Below are positions 35,626 to 44,094 of a stretch of 64,000 nt of DNA, one piece after another. Both the position numbers and the translations under genes were made by a program. The number at the start of each line of letters is the position of its first letter. Positions within the stretch are counted from its first letter, which is position 1. The notes under the pieces were generated by a model. That model was not told the origin of the DNA and searched no databases. It saw only the letters and a program-made list of their open reading frames with translations. The DNA is from Streptomyces goshikiensis (GTDB taxonomy: Bacteria > Actinomycetota > Actinomycetes > Streptomycetales > Streptomycetaceae): contig NZ_BMVE01000012.1 of NCBI RefSeq assembly GCF_014650555.1, forward strand, positions 186,001 to 250,000, written 5' to 3'.

Positions 35626-37667
35626 CGTTCGGGATCGACTTCGGCACCAGCAACTCGGTCGTCGCACGCTGGACGGGGCACGGCACTGAGGTGATCCGGG
35701 TGGACAGCGGGGGCCTGCCCGCCGAGTGGAACCGCCCTGGCTTCGACGAGCTGTTCCCCTCAGTGGTCTCCATTCGCGACGTGCAGCGAACGCTGTGCTT
35801 CGGATGGGCCGCGAAGTGCAGTACGACTACACCACAGGACGCGGTCAAGCGCATGCTCGCTTCCAGGCCGAGGGCCTCCTCCGAAGAAGACGAGAGCGCG
35901 CGCCTGTCAGTGCCGGAGGAACACAACGTCTGGCTGGGCGACGAGCCCTATCGGAGTACGACGGTAGCGGCTTCCCTGTTCGACCAGATGCGGGCCGGGG
36001 TCCGCCGTAATCTTCGGGAGATGGACGAGGCCGTCGTCACTGTCCCCGCCAATGCGACCGGCGCGGCCCGCTACCGAACCCGGGCCGCGGCCCGCCTGGC
36101 CGGCATCAAGGTGAAGGCTCTCATCAACGAGCCCACCGCGGCGGCCATCAGCTACGCCCACGACTACCCCGGCGAGGGATGCTTCCTCGTCTTCGACTGG
36201 GGCGGCGGCACCATCGACATCACGGTTCTCGAGCACTACGACGGCATTTTCGACGAGATCGCCTCACGAGGGATCACGGCCCTCGGCGGACTCGAATTCG
36301 ACGAGGCGCTGGTGAGGCTCGTGCTGCCCAAGCTCGGTACGAGGCCTGAGCACCTCACGCGCGCCGAAGCCCTTCGCTGGCGCCGTCATGTAGAGCTCAC
36401 CAAGATCGCACTGTCCCAGCCAGGGACCACGGAGGTCCTGTCCGAGCCGCCCGGCGGCGGCCGAGCGGTGGTCATCCACCGCGAGGAGTTCGAGCAGGCC
36501 GTCGAACCTCTAGTACGGCGAGCTCTGGTGCCGCTGGAGGAGTGCCTCAACGACGTGGGGCTCTCCCCCGGCGCGCTCGACGCCGTGCTGATGATCGGTG
36601 GAACTTCGCAGATCCCGATGGTCCGGCGCGAGGTCGAGGCGGCACTGGTCCGGGATGTCGTCGACGCGCGTCTATGCAACCCCATGACGGCAGTCGCCCG
36701 CGGAGCCGCGATCACAGCAGCCGAGATCGACGGTCTGGTCCCGGGGACCACCATCTCGGTGGCCGCCAGCCATGATCTGGGGCTCGCCTTCCAGGCTGGC
36801 GGCCGTCGCGGGTTCGCCACGTTGATCCCGCGCTACTCCACCCTGCCCGCACGCGGCAGCCGCAGTGCAATGCCCGCCGTTCGCGGTGCATCAAGAGTCG
36901 TCCTTGAAATCGTCGAGGGCGACAGCGCCCGTGCCGCCGATGACGAGCGCACGTTCCCGCTCGCCCGGCTCGAGCTGCCCGTACCCCAGCCCGCGGCCGA
37001 TCCCTCAGCCAATCTCTTCGACGTCGACTACCGGTACGACCGCGATGGAATCCTCAAGGTCCGAGCCGTTCTGCGGCATGGGGGCCGCGAGATCCTCAAC
37101 GAGGAACTCGACTGCTTCGGACCCGACGGAACGCCCATCGAGCAGGGCCTCGACCGTGAGTTGGAACGACTGCTCCGACGGATTACCGAGCCGGCTCCCG
37201 ACAGCAACGCGAGGAAGACCGGTAGTTCCCGGGCGGACGCCGAATCGCAGGTGGAAGAACCCAGGCCGACTGCTGCGGCTCTCGTCGTCGACGGCAGAGG
37301 AGTCATGACGGCAGGGCGCACCCCGGCATCACGGCGACCGCCAAGCTATAGGCTGCTCACCTCCGCACTCGCAGCGATCGGGCAGCGCTTCCCGGACCGG
37401 CGCATTGTCACGGTCATCGGCACGGATGTGTCCGAGGCGGTCGAGCACCATGAACGGGACCTACTGGACCAGGCCATCGCCCAAGGGAACGTAATCGCCG
37501 TTTCCTCGACGTCCTCGCACGCGGTACTTAACGTCGCGGGGCAACTCAACGCACCGGTGGTATCGATGGAGAACCTAACGCGGTTCCGCACCCCCTACCC
37601 CTGGCTGGCGGAGAAGGGGCGCTTCATCCAGATCGCCTGGGTGGACAGGCTCTGGTTGTTCCCCTGA
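35622..37667 (+). CDS. Hsp70-family protein with C-terminal NYN/PIN-RNase-like domain
   Basis: 681 aa from ATG 35622. The actin-like ATPase domain is intact: FGIDFGTSNSVVAR (phosphate 1), VFDWGGGTIDITVL at 190-203 (phosphate 2) and MIGGTSQIPMVRREV near 324 (adenosine). A short substrate-binding beta part follows (YRYDRDGILKVRAVLRHGG). Where DnaK has its helical lid, residues 553-681 instead read ALVVDGRGVMTAGR, then GQRFPDRRIVTVIGTD, IAVSSTSSHAVLNVAGQL and APVVSMENLTRF, the strand and acid order of NYN/Zc3h12a-type RNases (Asp557 in the first position, Glu650 in a late one). The final 20 residues (IQIAWVDRLWLFP) close the fold. I infer a chaperone ATPase driving an RNA-cleaving or RNA-binding effector. 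Confidence 0.8.
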   Translation: MTFGIDFGTSNSVVARWTGHGTEVIRVDSGGLPAEWNRPGFDELFPSVVSIRDVQRTLCFGWAAKCSTTTPQDAVKRMLASRPRASSEEDESARLSVPEEHNVWLGDEPYRSTTVAASLFDQMRAGVRRNLREMDEAVVTVPANATGAARYRTRAAARLAGIKVKALINEPTAAAISYAHDYPGEGCFLVFDWGGGTIDITVLEHYDGIFDEIASRGITALGGLEFDEALVRLVLPKLGTRPEHLTRAEALRWRRHVELTKIALSQPGTTEVLSEPPGGGRAVVIHREEFEQAVEPLVRRALVPLEECLNDVGLSPGALDAVLMIGGTSQIPMVRREVEAALVRDVVDARLCNPMTAVARGAAITAAEIDGLVPGTTISVAASHDLGLAFQAGGRRGFATLIPRYSTLPARGSRSAMPAVRGASRVVLEIVEGDSARAADDERTFPLARLELPVPQPAADPSANLFDVDYRYDRDGILKVRAVLRHGGREILNEELDCFGPDGTPIEQGLDRELERLLRRITEPAPDSNARKTGSSRADAESQVEEPRPTAAALVVDGRGVMTAGRTPASRRPPSYRLLTSALAAIGQRFPDRRIVTVIGTDVSEAVEHHERDLLDQAIAQGNVIAVSSTSSHAVLNVAGQLNAPVVSMENLTRFRTPYPWLAEKGRFIQIAWVDRLWLFP

Positions 37668-37871
37668 CCGTCTGGCGGGGCTGGCGGGGCACCGGGTGGC
37701 TACCACCAACGAGCTGCAAGCGCGCTCCAGGCCGTTCAGAAGTGACGCGCCGGCCCTTGGCGCGCTGACAAGGGAAACGCGCTGTTCACGGCACCTCCAG
37801 TGGGCGTGGTGGTCGCCTGTGGCCGCAGGCTGGAAGGATCCACTCCCCTCCGCTATCGGGAGGCGATCCCC

Positions 37872-39266
37872 ATGCTCACCAGCGTCGGCCGCGGTCGGAT
37901 CTACCGCCGCTGCGGCTGCAGGGACACCCACCGGCACCAGCTCGGTGCTCGCTGTCCTCACCTGGTCACCGACAGCGAGCACGGAAGCTGGGCCTTCGCC
38001 GTCGACATCCCCACCCCAGACCGTCGTCGGACGACGGTCTGGGGTGGTTTCGTCAGCCAGGACTCAGCCGAAGAAGCATTGCGGCGGTTCCTCGAGGGCG
38101 AGGCCGGCGGGTACAACGCGGACCCGAACCAGACCGTCGCCGCCTACCTGAACGCGTGGCTGGAGACGAAGGCCCTCGTACTGAAGCCCACCACTATGGC
38201 CCGCTACCGCGACTACGTCCGCAACGACCTCGTCCCCGCGTTCGGCACCCTCAAACTCGACCAGCTCGCCCACCGGCACATCTCGGCCTACGTCACCTGC
38301 CAGCTCGCCGCCGGCCGAGGCGAGACCACCCTCTACCGCTGCCTGGCCACCCTCTCCAGCGCCCTCGGCGACGCAGTCCGCCAACACCGCCTCCCCCACG
38401 ACCCGGCCAGTCCCGCCGTCCTACGGCGACCGCCTGCGCGGGAGCGACGCATCTGGACGGCGGAGGAGGCTGCCCGCTTCCTCGCGTACTGCCACCGGGC
38501 CGACCCCGAGCTGGCTGACCTGTTCGAGTTCCTCATCGGCACCGGCGTGCGCAAGGGCGAAGCCCTCGGCCTCCACTGGAACGACGTCCACCTGGCGGAA
38601 GGCGTCCTCTACGTGCGCTGCACTCTCTCCGCCATCGACAACAATCGCCTCGTCATCACCACACCGAAGACCCGGTCGAGCCGCGGCTGGGTCGCCATCT
38701 CACCCCGCGTCGCCACCGCCCTCCGGCACCACGCAGGAACAACGCCCCGCACACACGCTGATCCTGGCGACCCGTTCACCGGTCTCGTCTTCTGCCGACC
38801 CGATGGCCGACCGCTCGGACCACACCAGGTTCTCGACCGGCTCCATCAGCTCTCAACCGACGCGGGCGTCCCGCGGATCACTGTCCACGACCTGCGCCAC
38901 CTGGCAGCCACCATCACCATCACCGCCGGCGTGCCCCTGACCGTCGTCTCCAAGACCCTGCGGCACTCCACCCTGTCGACCACCGCCAACATCTACAGCC
39001 ACCTCACCCAGCAGGCAGCCCTCGAAGCAGTCGACACCATCGACCACACGCTCACCGGAGCCGAGAAGGCCAATCACCAAACAGACCGTGCCGCGTGGCT
39101 GCGACCATCACGCGACCACATCCACCCGCTCAGTGAGCTTGTCCGCCGACTCCGCTCCCCCGCGACGCCGACCTTCAGCGCCACGGCCAACCGGCCACAG
39201 ACTGGACGTGCGACCACACTGCGACCACCATGGCTCCGGACGCGCGAAAGGCCGTCCTCTCGTTAG
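37872..39266 (+). CDS. Tyrosine-type site-specific integrase
   Basis: 464 aa from ATG 37872 (GGGAGG nine bases upstream; an ATG 72 bp earlier has none). N-terminus with Cys-rich YRRCGCRDTHRHQLGARC, a SAM-like core-binding domain, and the catalytic domain: Arg in IGTGVRKGEALGLHW, HDLRHLAAT, TLRHSTLSTTANIYSH with the nucleophile Tyr. It ends 31 bp from the CCA end of tRNA-Pro. The 3' end overlaps a hairpin. It should cut and paste the element at the tRNA att sites. Confidence 0.95.
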   Translation: MLTSVGRGRIYRRCGCRDTHRHQLGARCPHLVTDSEHGSWAFAVDIPTPDRRRTTVWGGFVSQDSAEEALRRFLEGEAGGYNADPNQTVAAYLNAWLETKALVLKPTTMARYRDYVRNDLVPAFGTLKLDQLAHRHISAYVTCQLAAGRGETTLYRCLATLSSALGDAVRQHRLPHDPASPAVLRRPPARERRIWTAEEAARFLAYCHRADPELADLFEFLIGTGVRKGEALGLHWNDVHLAEGVLYVRCTLSAIDNNRLVITTPKTRSSRGWVAISPRVATALRHHAGTTPRTHADPGDPFTGLVFCRPDGRPLGPHQVLDRLHQLSTDAGVPRITVHDLRHLAATITITAGVPLTVVSKTLRHSTLSTTANIYSHLTQQAALEAVDTIDHTLTGAEKANHQTDRAAWLRPSRDHIHPLSELVRRLRSPATPTFSATANRPQTGRATTLRPPWLRTRERPSSR

Positions 39267-39279
39267 CGAGAGAACGGCC
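39250..39279. terminator. Hairpin between integrase and tRNA-Pro
   Basis: GGCCGT-C-CTCTCG pairs with CGAGAG-A-ACGGCC around TTAG, one C-A mismatch. It overlaps the last codons of the integrase and lies past the end of the oppositely read tRNA, so it could stop both. A decayed copy stands at 27422-27452. Confidence 0.65.
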
Positions 39280-39297
39280 TCCGACCTGCGTAAACGC

Positions 39298-39374
<77 letters not shown>

Positions 39375-39491
39375 TTGTGCTTCCGACTGGGCTTCCCACT
39401 TGGGGTTTCCCGCCCGGCGGCACATGCAGAACATTACCCCACGCCGAGGGGTGTGCATGCACCGGTAATCGGCGGGAGGGAGGATGAGGGG

Positions 39492-39962
39492 GTGAACGCA
39501 CGGGATCGGGACGCCGAGGGGCGGGCGCGGAGCGCTCGGCCGCGGGACGGGTTGGGGCGGCCGCTGGCCTACGGGGCGCCCGGGGTGGAGCGGCAGCCCG
39601 AGGGGGTGGCGCGGTCCCCGGAGGAGACGGTGCGGGAGGCGCAGCGGCTGCTGGACGCGGGGATGCCCTTCCACGCGCACGAGGTGTTCGAGGACGCCTG
39701 GAAGACCGGGCCGCCGGGCGAGGCCCCGCTGTGGAAGGCGCTGGCGCAGCTGGCGGTCGGGCTGACGCACTCCGCGCGCGGGAACACGGTCGGCGGGGCG
39801 CGCCTGTTGCGGCGCGGAGCCGACGCGCTGGCCGGGTGGGAGGCGGGGCGGGCCCACGGGATCGACGTGGCCGGGCTGGTCCGGTGGGCCGGGGAGCTGG
39901 CCCACCGGGTGGCGGCCGGGGAGCGCGTCGACGCCGCGGCCGAGGCGCCCCGGCTCCGCTGA
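39492..39962 (+). CDS. DUF309 domain protein
   Basis: 156 aa from GTG 39492, with GAGGG just upstream. The DUF309 signature MPFHAHEVFEDAWKTGP is followed by LWKALAQLAVGLTHSARGN and GARLLRRGADAL. A small helical family with His and Glu residues suggesting metal binding, unknown function. First chromosomal gene to the right of the tRNA. Confidence 0.87.
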   Translation: MNARDRDAEGRARSARPRDGLGRPLAYGAPGVERQPEGVARSPEETVREAQRLLDAGMPFHAHEVFEDAWKTGPPGEAPLWKALAQLAVGLTHSARGNTVGGARLLRRGADALAGWEAGRAHGIDVAGLVRWAGELAHRVAAGERVDAAAEAPRLR

Positions 39963-39968
39963 GCCGGG

Positions 39969-40364
39969 CTACGCGGCCTTCGGCTGGAGCAGGTCCCAGC
40001 GGTTGCCGTAGAGGTCCTCGAAGACGGCGACGGAGCCGTACGGCTCGTGGCGCGGCTCCTCCAGGAAGCGGACGCCCTCGGCGGTCATCCGGGCGTGGTC
40101 GCCCGCGAAGTCGTCGGTGTAGAGGAAGAAGCCGACGCGGCCGCCCGTCTGGTCGCCGACGCGGGAGCGCTGGGCGTCGTCCTTGGCGCGGGCCAGCAGG
40201 AGGGCCGATTCGCTGGCGCCGCGCGGGCGGACCACGACCCAGCGCGAGCCGTCCGGCCGGGCGGTGTCCTCGACGAGGTCGAAGCCGACGGCCCGGGTGT
40301 AGAAGTCGATGGCCTCGTCGTAGTCGTGGACGACGAGGGCGGTGAGGGCGATGTGTGCGGACAT
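39969..40364 (-). CDS. VOC superfamily (glyoxalase/bleomycin-resistance-like) protein
   Basis: 131 aa. Paired beta-alpha-beta-beta-beta units: LTALVVHDYDEAIDFYTRAV and VGFFLYTDDFAGDHARMTAE, with FEDLYGNRWDLLQP at the end. Metal positions His13, Glu in the final strand and others are plausible. It may be a dioxygenase, isomerase or antibiotic-binding protein; the family does not tell. It ends 5 bp before the lutC stop side. Confidence 0.87.
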   Translation of the reverse strand: MSAHIALTALVVHDYDEAIDFYTRAVGFDLVEDTARPDGSRWVVVRPRGASESALLLARAKDDAQRSRVGDQTGGRVGFFLYTDDFAGDHARMTAEGVRFLEEPRHEPYGSVAVFEDLYGNRWDLLQPKAA

Positions 40365-40369
40365 GATGC

Positions 40370-41002
40370 CTATTGTGCGCCGAGGAGTACGACCTCCAGG
40401 GTGCGGGGGCCGTGTACGCCCTCCACCCGGTCGAGCTCGATGTCGCTGGTCGCCGAGGGGCCGGAGATCCAGGTCAGCGGGCGGGCGGGGTCCAGCAGCG
40501 GCAGGGCCAGCGGGACGGAGTCCACCACCTGGTCCGGTACCCGCACCACGCAGACGTGGTGGTCCGGGACCAGGGTGATGCGCCGCCGGCCCTGCCCGGG
40601 GCCGCCGTCGAGGACGATCGTGCCGGTCTCGGCGATCGCGAGGGCGCAGCCGGTCACCACGCTGTCCACCGCGTCCAGTTCGTACGGGGTGGACTCCGCC
40701 CGGTCCTGCACCCGCGTCGCGGCCGCCGCCGCGAGCCAGCTCGGCGGCAGCCCGGCCGGTACGAGGACGCTCCCCGCGCCCCGCGCGGCGAGGAGCCGCG
40801 CCAGCAGCGGCGCGAGGCCGTCCTCGTCGGTACGGTGCACCTTCGCCCGGTATTCGGCGAGGTTCGCGGCGAGGAGGTCCGCCGTCCCGGCCGGGGTGCG
40901 GGCGCCGTGGACCCGGAGGTAGTCCCGGGGGACGGCGGGGGCGGGGGCGGCGGTCTCCGTCGCGCGGCGGATGCGGCCCAGGATCCGGTCCCTGCTGCTC
41001 AT
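40370..41002 (-). CDS. lutC: LutC/YkgG family protein, L-lactate utilisation
   Basis: 210 aa from ATG 41002. DUF162 (LUD) domain: GTADLLAANLAEYRAKVHRT, ALAIAETGTIVLDGGPGQGR and LTWISGPSATSDIELDRVEG, VHGPRTLEVVLL. Third component of the iron-sulfur L-lactate oxidase complex. It overlaps the lutB stop by 4 bp, so lutABC is one operon. Confidence 0.92.
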   Translation of the reverse strand: MSSRDRILGRIRRATETAAPAPAVPRDYLRVHGARTPAGTADLLAANLAEYRAKVHRTDEDGLAPLLARLLAARGAGSVLVPAGLPPSWLAAAAATRVQDRAESTPYELDAVDSVVTGCALAIAETGTIVLDGGPGQGRRRITLVPDHHVCVVRVPDQVVDSVPLALPLLDPARPLTWISGPSATSDIELDRVEGVHGPRTLEVVLLGAQ

Positions 41003-42567
41003 GCCCGCCCTCCCCGGTCCGGCTCTCCCCGGTCCGGCCGCTCCCGATCCGGCTCTCCCCGATCCTGCTGCGCCCGGTCCGGCCGCTCCCGCTCTCCCCG
41101 CTCCCGCGCCCACCAGTCCCGGAACGGCTCCGCCGGGAGCTCCGGCAGCGCGCGGCTGTCCGTCCACGCCCGCCCGGGCCCCGGCAGCCGGCGCGGCCGC
41201 AGCCTGCGGGCGCGGGCCAGCAGCCGCTCCCCCGCGCGCAGCGCCCCCGGGTGGTCCAGGAGCCGCCGGGCGGCCCGCATCGCGGCCCGTTCGGCGGCGT
41301 GACCCCGGGCCGGGCGGATCCGTACGCGGATGCCCTCGCGGGTCACCGGGCCGCCCTGGACCACCCGTTCACGCAGGTGGACCAGGACCTCGGGGATGTC
41401 GATGGCGACCGGGCAGACCTCGTAGCAGGCCCCGCAGAGGGTGGAGGCGTAGGGCAGCGAGGCGTCGATCTCGCTGCCGGTGCCGCGGAGTTGGGGGCTG
41501 AGGATGGCGCCGATCGGACCGGGGTAGACCGAGCCGTAGGCGTGGCCGCCGGCGCGCTCGTAGACCGGGCAGACGTTGAGGCAGGCGGAGCAGCGGATGC
41601 AGCGCAGCGCCTGGCGGCCGACCTCGTCGGCGAGGGTGTCGGTGCGGCCGTTGTCGAGGAGGACGAGGTGGAAGTCGGAGGGGCCGTCGCCGTCCGCCCC
41701 TTTCGAGGGACCCAGCCCGGTCCACATGCTCGTGTACGGGTTCATCCGCTCGGCCGTGGAGGAGCGCGGCAGGGTCTGGAGGAAGATCTCCAGGTCACGG
41801 AAGGTCGGCACCACCTTCTCGATGCCGACGACCGAGATCAGGGTGTCGGGCAGGGTCAGGCACATCCGGCCGTTGCCCTCGGACTCGAAGACGACCAGGG
41901 TGCCCGTCTCCGCGACCATGAAGTTGGCGCCGGACACGGCGACCTTGGCCCGCAGGAACTTCTCCCGCAGGTGCAGGCGCGCCGCCTCGGCGAGTTCGCG
42001 CGGGTCGTCGCCCAGTCCCTCGGGCGCCGGCCGGCCCCAGGCGCCCATCTCCGCCGCGAAGACGTCCCGGATCTCGGCGCGGTTGCGGTGGATGGCCGGG
42101 ACCAGGATGTGCGAGGGCCGGTCGTGGCCGAGCTGGACGATGAGCTCGGCGAGGTCCGTCTCGTACGCGGCGATCCCGGCGGCCTCCAGGGCCTCGTTGA
42201 GGCCGATCTCCTGCGTGGCCATGGACTTGACCTTGACGACCTCGCGCTCTCCGGTGGCGAGCACCAGCCCCGTCACGATCCGGTTGGCCTCCTCGGCGTC
42301 GGCCGCCCAGTGGACGACCCCGCCGGCCGCGGTGACGGCCTCCTCCAACTCCAGCAGGTACCGGTCGAGATGGCGGAGCGTGTGGTCCTTGACGGCCTTC
42401 CCGGCGGCGCGCAGCCGGTCCCAGTCGGCGAGTTCGGCGACGGCGCGGGCGCGTTTGTCGCGGATGGTGTGCGTGGCGCGGCGGAGGTTGGCGCGCAGCA
42501 CCTCGTTCCCCACGGCTTCCTTGGCCGCGGCGGGGAAGGCCGGCATCCCGATGAACGTGCCCGTCAT
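40999..42567 (-). CDS. lutB: LutB, iron-sulfur lactate-utilisation subunit
   Basis: 522 aa from ATG 42567. Its first 300 residues are a LUD domain (GANFMVAETGTLVVFESEGN), followed by two [4Fe-4S] clusters: CIRCSACLNVCPVY and CGACYEVCPVAIDIP. The C-terminus ends in a striking Arg/Asp/Glu/Pro run (RPDRGEPDRERPDRG units, about 500-522) beyond the family end. It takes electrons from L-lactate with LutA and LutC. It overlaps lutA by 4 bp. Confidence 0.93.
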   Translation of the reverse strand: MTGTFIGMPAFPAAAKEAVGNEVLRANLRRATHTIRDKRARAVAELADWDRLRAAGKAVKDHTLRHLDRYLLELEEAVTAAGGVVHWAADAEEANRIVTGLVLATGEREVVKVKSMATQEIGLNEALEAAGIAAYETDLAELIVQLGHDRPSHILVPAIHRNRAEIRDVFAAEMGAWGRPAPEGLGDDPRELAEAARLHLREKFLRAKVAVSGANFMVAETGTLVVFESEGNGRMCLTLPDTLISVVGIEKVVPTFRDLEIFLQTLPRSSTAERMNPYTSMWTGLGPSKGADGDGPSDFHLVLLDNGRTDTLADEVGRQALRCIRCSACLNVCPVYERAGGHAYGSVYPGPIGAILSPQLRGTGSEIDASLPYASTLCGACYEVCPVAIDIPEVLVHLRERVVQGGPVTREGIRVRIRPARGHAAERAAMRAARRLLDHPGALRAGERLLARARRLRPRRLPGPGRAWTDSRALPELPAEPFRDWWARERGERERPDRAQQDRGEPDRERPDRGEPDRGGRA

Positions 42568-43319
42568 GCCGGGGGTTCCTCCTCGGTCGCGGCCAGGATC
42601 TCGGCCAGGTGCAGGGTGCGCAGCGGGGCTCCGCGCCGGCGCAGGATGCCGTCGAGGTGGGCGAGGCAGGAGTTGTCGGCGCCGCACAGGAAGTCCGCGC
42701 CGGTGGCTGCCGCGCTGCCCGCCTTGTCGCCGCCCATGGCGGCCGAGAGGTCCGGGTTCTTGACGGAGAAGGTGCCGCCGAACCCGCAGCACTCCTCGGC
42801 GCCGGGCAGCTCCACCAGCTCCAGCCCCTTGACCGCGGCGAGCAGCCGGCGCGGGCGGTCCCCGAGCCCGAGGCCCCGCAGGCCGTGGCAGGAGGGGTGG
42901 TAGGTGACGGTGTGCGGGAAGTAAGCGCCCACATCGGTCACGCCGAGCACGTCGACCAGGAACTCGGTCAGCTCGTAGACCCTCGGGCCCAGCGAGGCCG
43001 CGGCCTCGGCGAGTTCCCCGCCCCGCCCCTCGGCGGCCGCCTTCCGCCCGATCCGGGGGTAGTGCTCGCGGATCATCGCCGCGCAGGACCCGGAGGGGGT
43101 GACCACGTAGGCGTACCCCTCGAAGGCCGCGGCGGTACGTCGTACCAGCGGTTCGGTCTCGTACCGGTACCCGGTGTTGTACTGCGGCTGACCGCAGCAG
43201 CTCTGGGCCGCGGGGAAGTCGACCTCGACCCCGAGCCGCTCCAGCAGACGTACGACGGCGATGCCGGTCCGCGGGTACAACGCGTCATTGACGCAGGTGA
43301 CGAACAGGGCGACACGCAT
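42564..43319 (-). CDS. lutA: LutA, CCG-domain Fe-S oxidoreductase, lactate utilisation
   Basis: 251 aa. Two cysteine-rich CCG motifs, SCCGQPQYNTG and ECCGFGGTFSVKNP, ligate a cluster as in GlpC/LutA/heterodisulfide reductase proteins. SCHGLRGLG and VTPSGSC also fit. First gene of the lutABC operon; starts 18 bp from the divergent cobF start, so promoters of both lie in a very tight divergent space. Confidence 0.93.
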   Translation of the reverse strand: MRVALFVTCVNDALYPRTGIAVVRLLERLGVEVDFPAAQSCCGQPQYNTGYRYETEPLVRRTAAAFEGYAYVVTPSGSCAAMIREHYPRIGRKAAAEGRGGELAEAAASLGPRVYELTEFLVDVLGVTDVGAYFPHTVTYHPSCHGLRGLGLGDRPRRLLAAVKGLELVELPGAEECCGFGGTFSVKNPDLSAAMGGDKAGSAAATGADFLCGADNSCLAHLDGILRRRGAPLRTLHLAEILAATEEEPPA

Positions 43320-43337
43320 GACGGGCAGAATAGCGGG

Positions 43338-44090
43338 GTGAAGAAGTTCTCAGTGATCGGCATCGGCGCGGGCGACCCGGACCACCTGACCCTCCAGGCG
43401 GTCAAGGCGATCGGAGCCACGGACGCATTCCTCATCCTGGAGAAGGGCGAGGAGAAGGCGGATCTGACCGGGCTGCGGCGCGCGATGCTCGACGCGCACG
43501 CCCGCCCCGGCCACCGGCTGGTGGAGGGCCGCGACCCGGACCGCGACCGGACCCCGGCCGAGTACGCCCCGACTGTGGACGGCTGGCGCAGCGCGCGGGC
43601 CGAGATCTTCGAGCGCTTCGTCGCCGAGGATCTGGCGGAGGGCGAGACGGGCGCGTTCCTGGTGTGGGGCGACCCCTCTCTGTACGACTCCACCCTCGCC
43701 ATCCTGGACGAGGTGCTGGAGCGGGGCCGGGTGTCCTTCGAGCACGAGGTCGTGCCCGGCATCAGCAGCATCTCCTCCCTGCTGGCCCGGCACCGGACCA
43801 ATCTGAACCGGGTCGGCCGCCCGGTCCAGATCACCACGGGCCGGCGCCTCGCGGAGGGCTGGCCGCAAGACGTGGACGACGTGGTGGTGATGCTGGACGC
43901 GCGGCACGCCTTCACCGCGCACCTGGACAAGGACCTCTACATCTACTGGGGTGCCTACGTGGGCACCCCGGACGAGATCCTGGTGCAGGGCCGGCTCGCG
44001 GAGGTCTCGGACCGGATCGAGGAGCTGCGGACCGAGGCCCGCGCCCGCAAGGGCTGGATCATGGACACGTACCTGCTCCGGCGCGGCTGA
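43338..44090 (+). CDS. cobF: CobF, precorrin-6A synthase (deacetylating)
   Basis: 250 aa from GTG 43338. SAM-dependent tetrapyrrole methyltransferase fold: FSVIGIGAGDPDHLTLQAV, LVWGDPSLYDSTLAIL, and VVPGISSISSLLARHRTNLN. The DPSLYDS and RTNLNRVGRP segments point to CobF rather than CobM or CobI. It methylates C-1 and removes acetate in aerobic cobalamin synthesis. The other cob genes are not in the window, so it is a solitary member here. Confidence 0.9.
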   Translation: MKKFSVIGIGAGDPDHLTLQAVKAIGATDAFLILEKGEEKADLTGLRRAMLDAHARPGHRLVEGRDPDRDRTPAEYAPTVDGWRSARAEIFERFVAEDLAEGETGAFLVWGDPSLYDSTLAILDEVLERGRVSFEHEVVPGISSISSLLARHRTNLNRVGRPVQITTGRRLAEGWPQDVDDVVVMLDARHAFTAHLDKDLYIYWGAYVGTPDEILVQGRLAEVSDRIEELRTEARARKGWIMDTYLLRRG

Positions 44091-44094
44091 CGGC

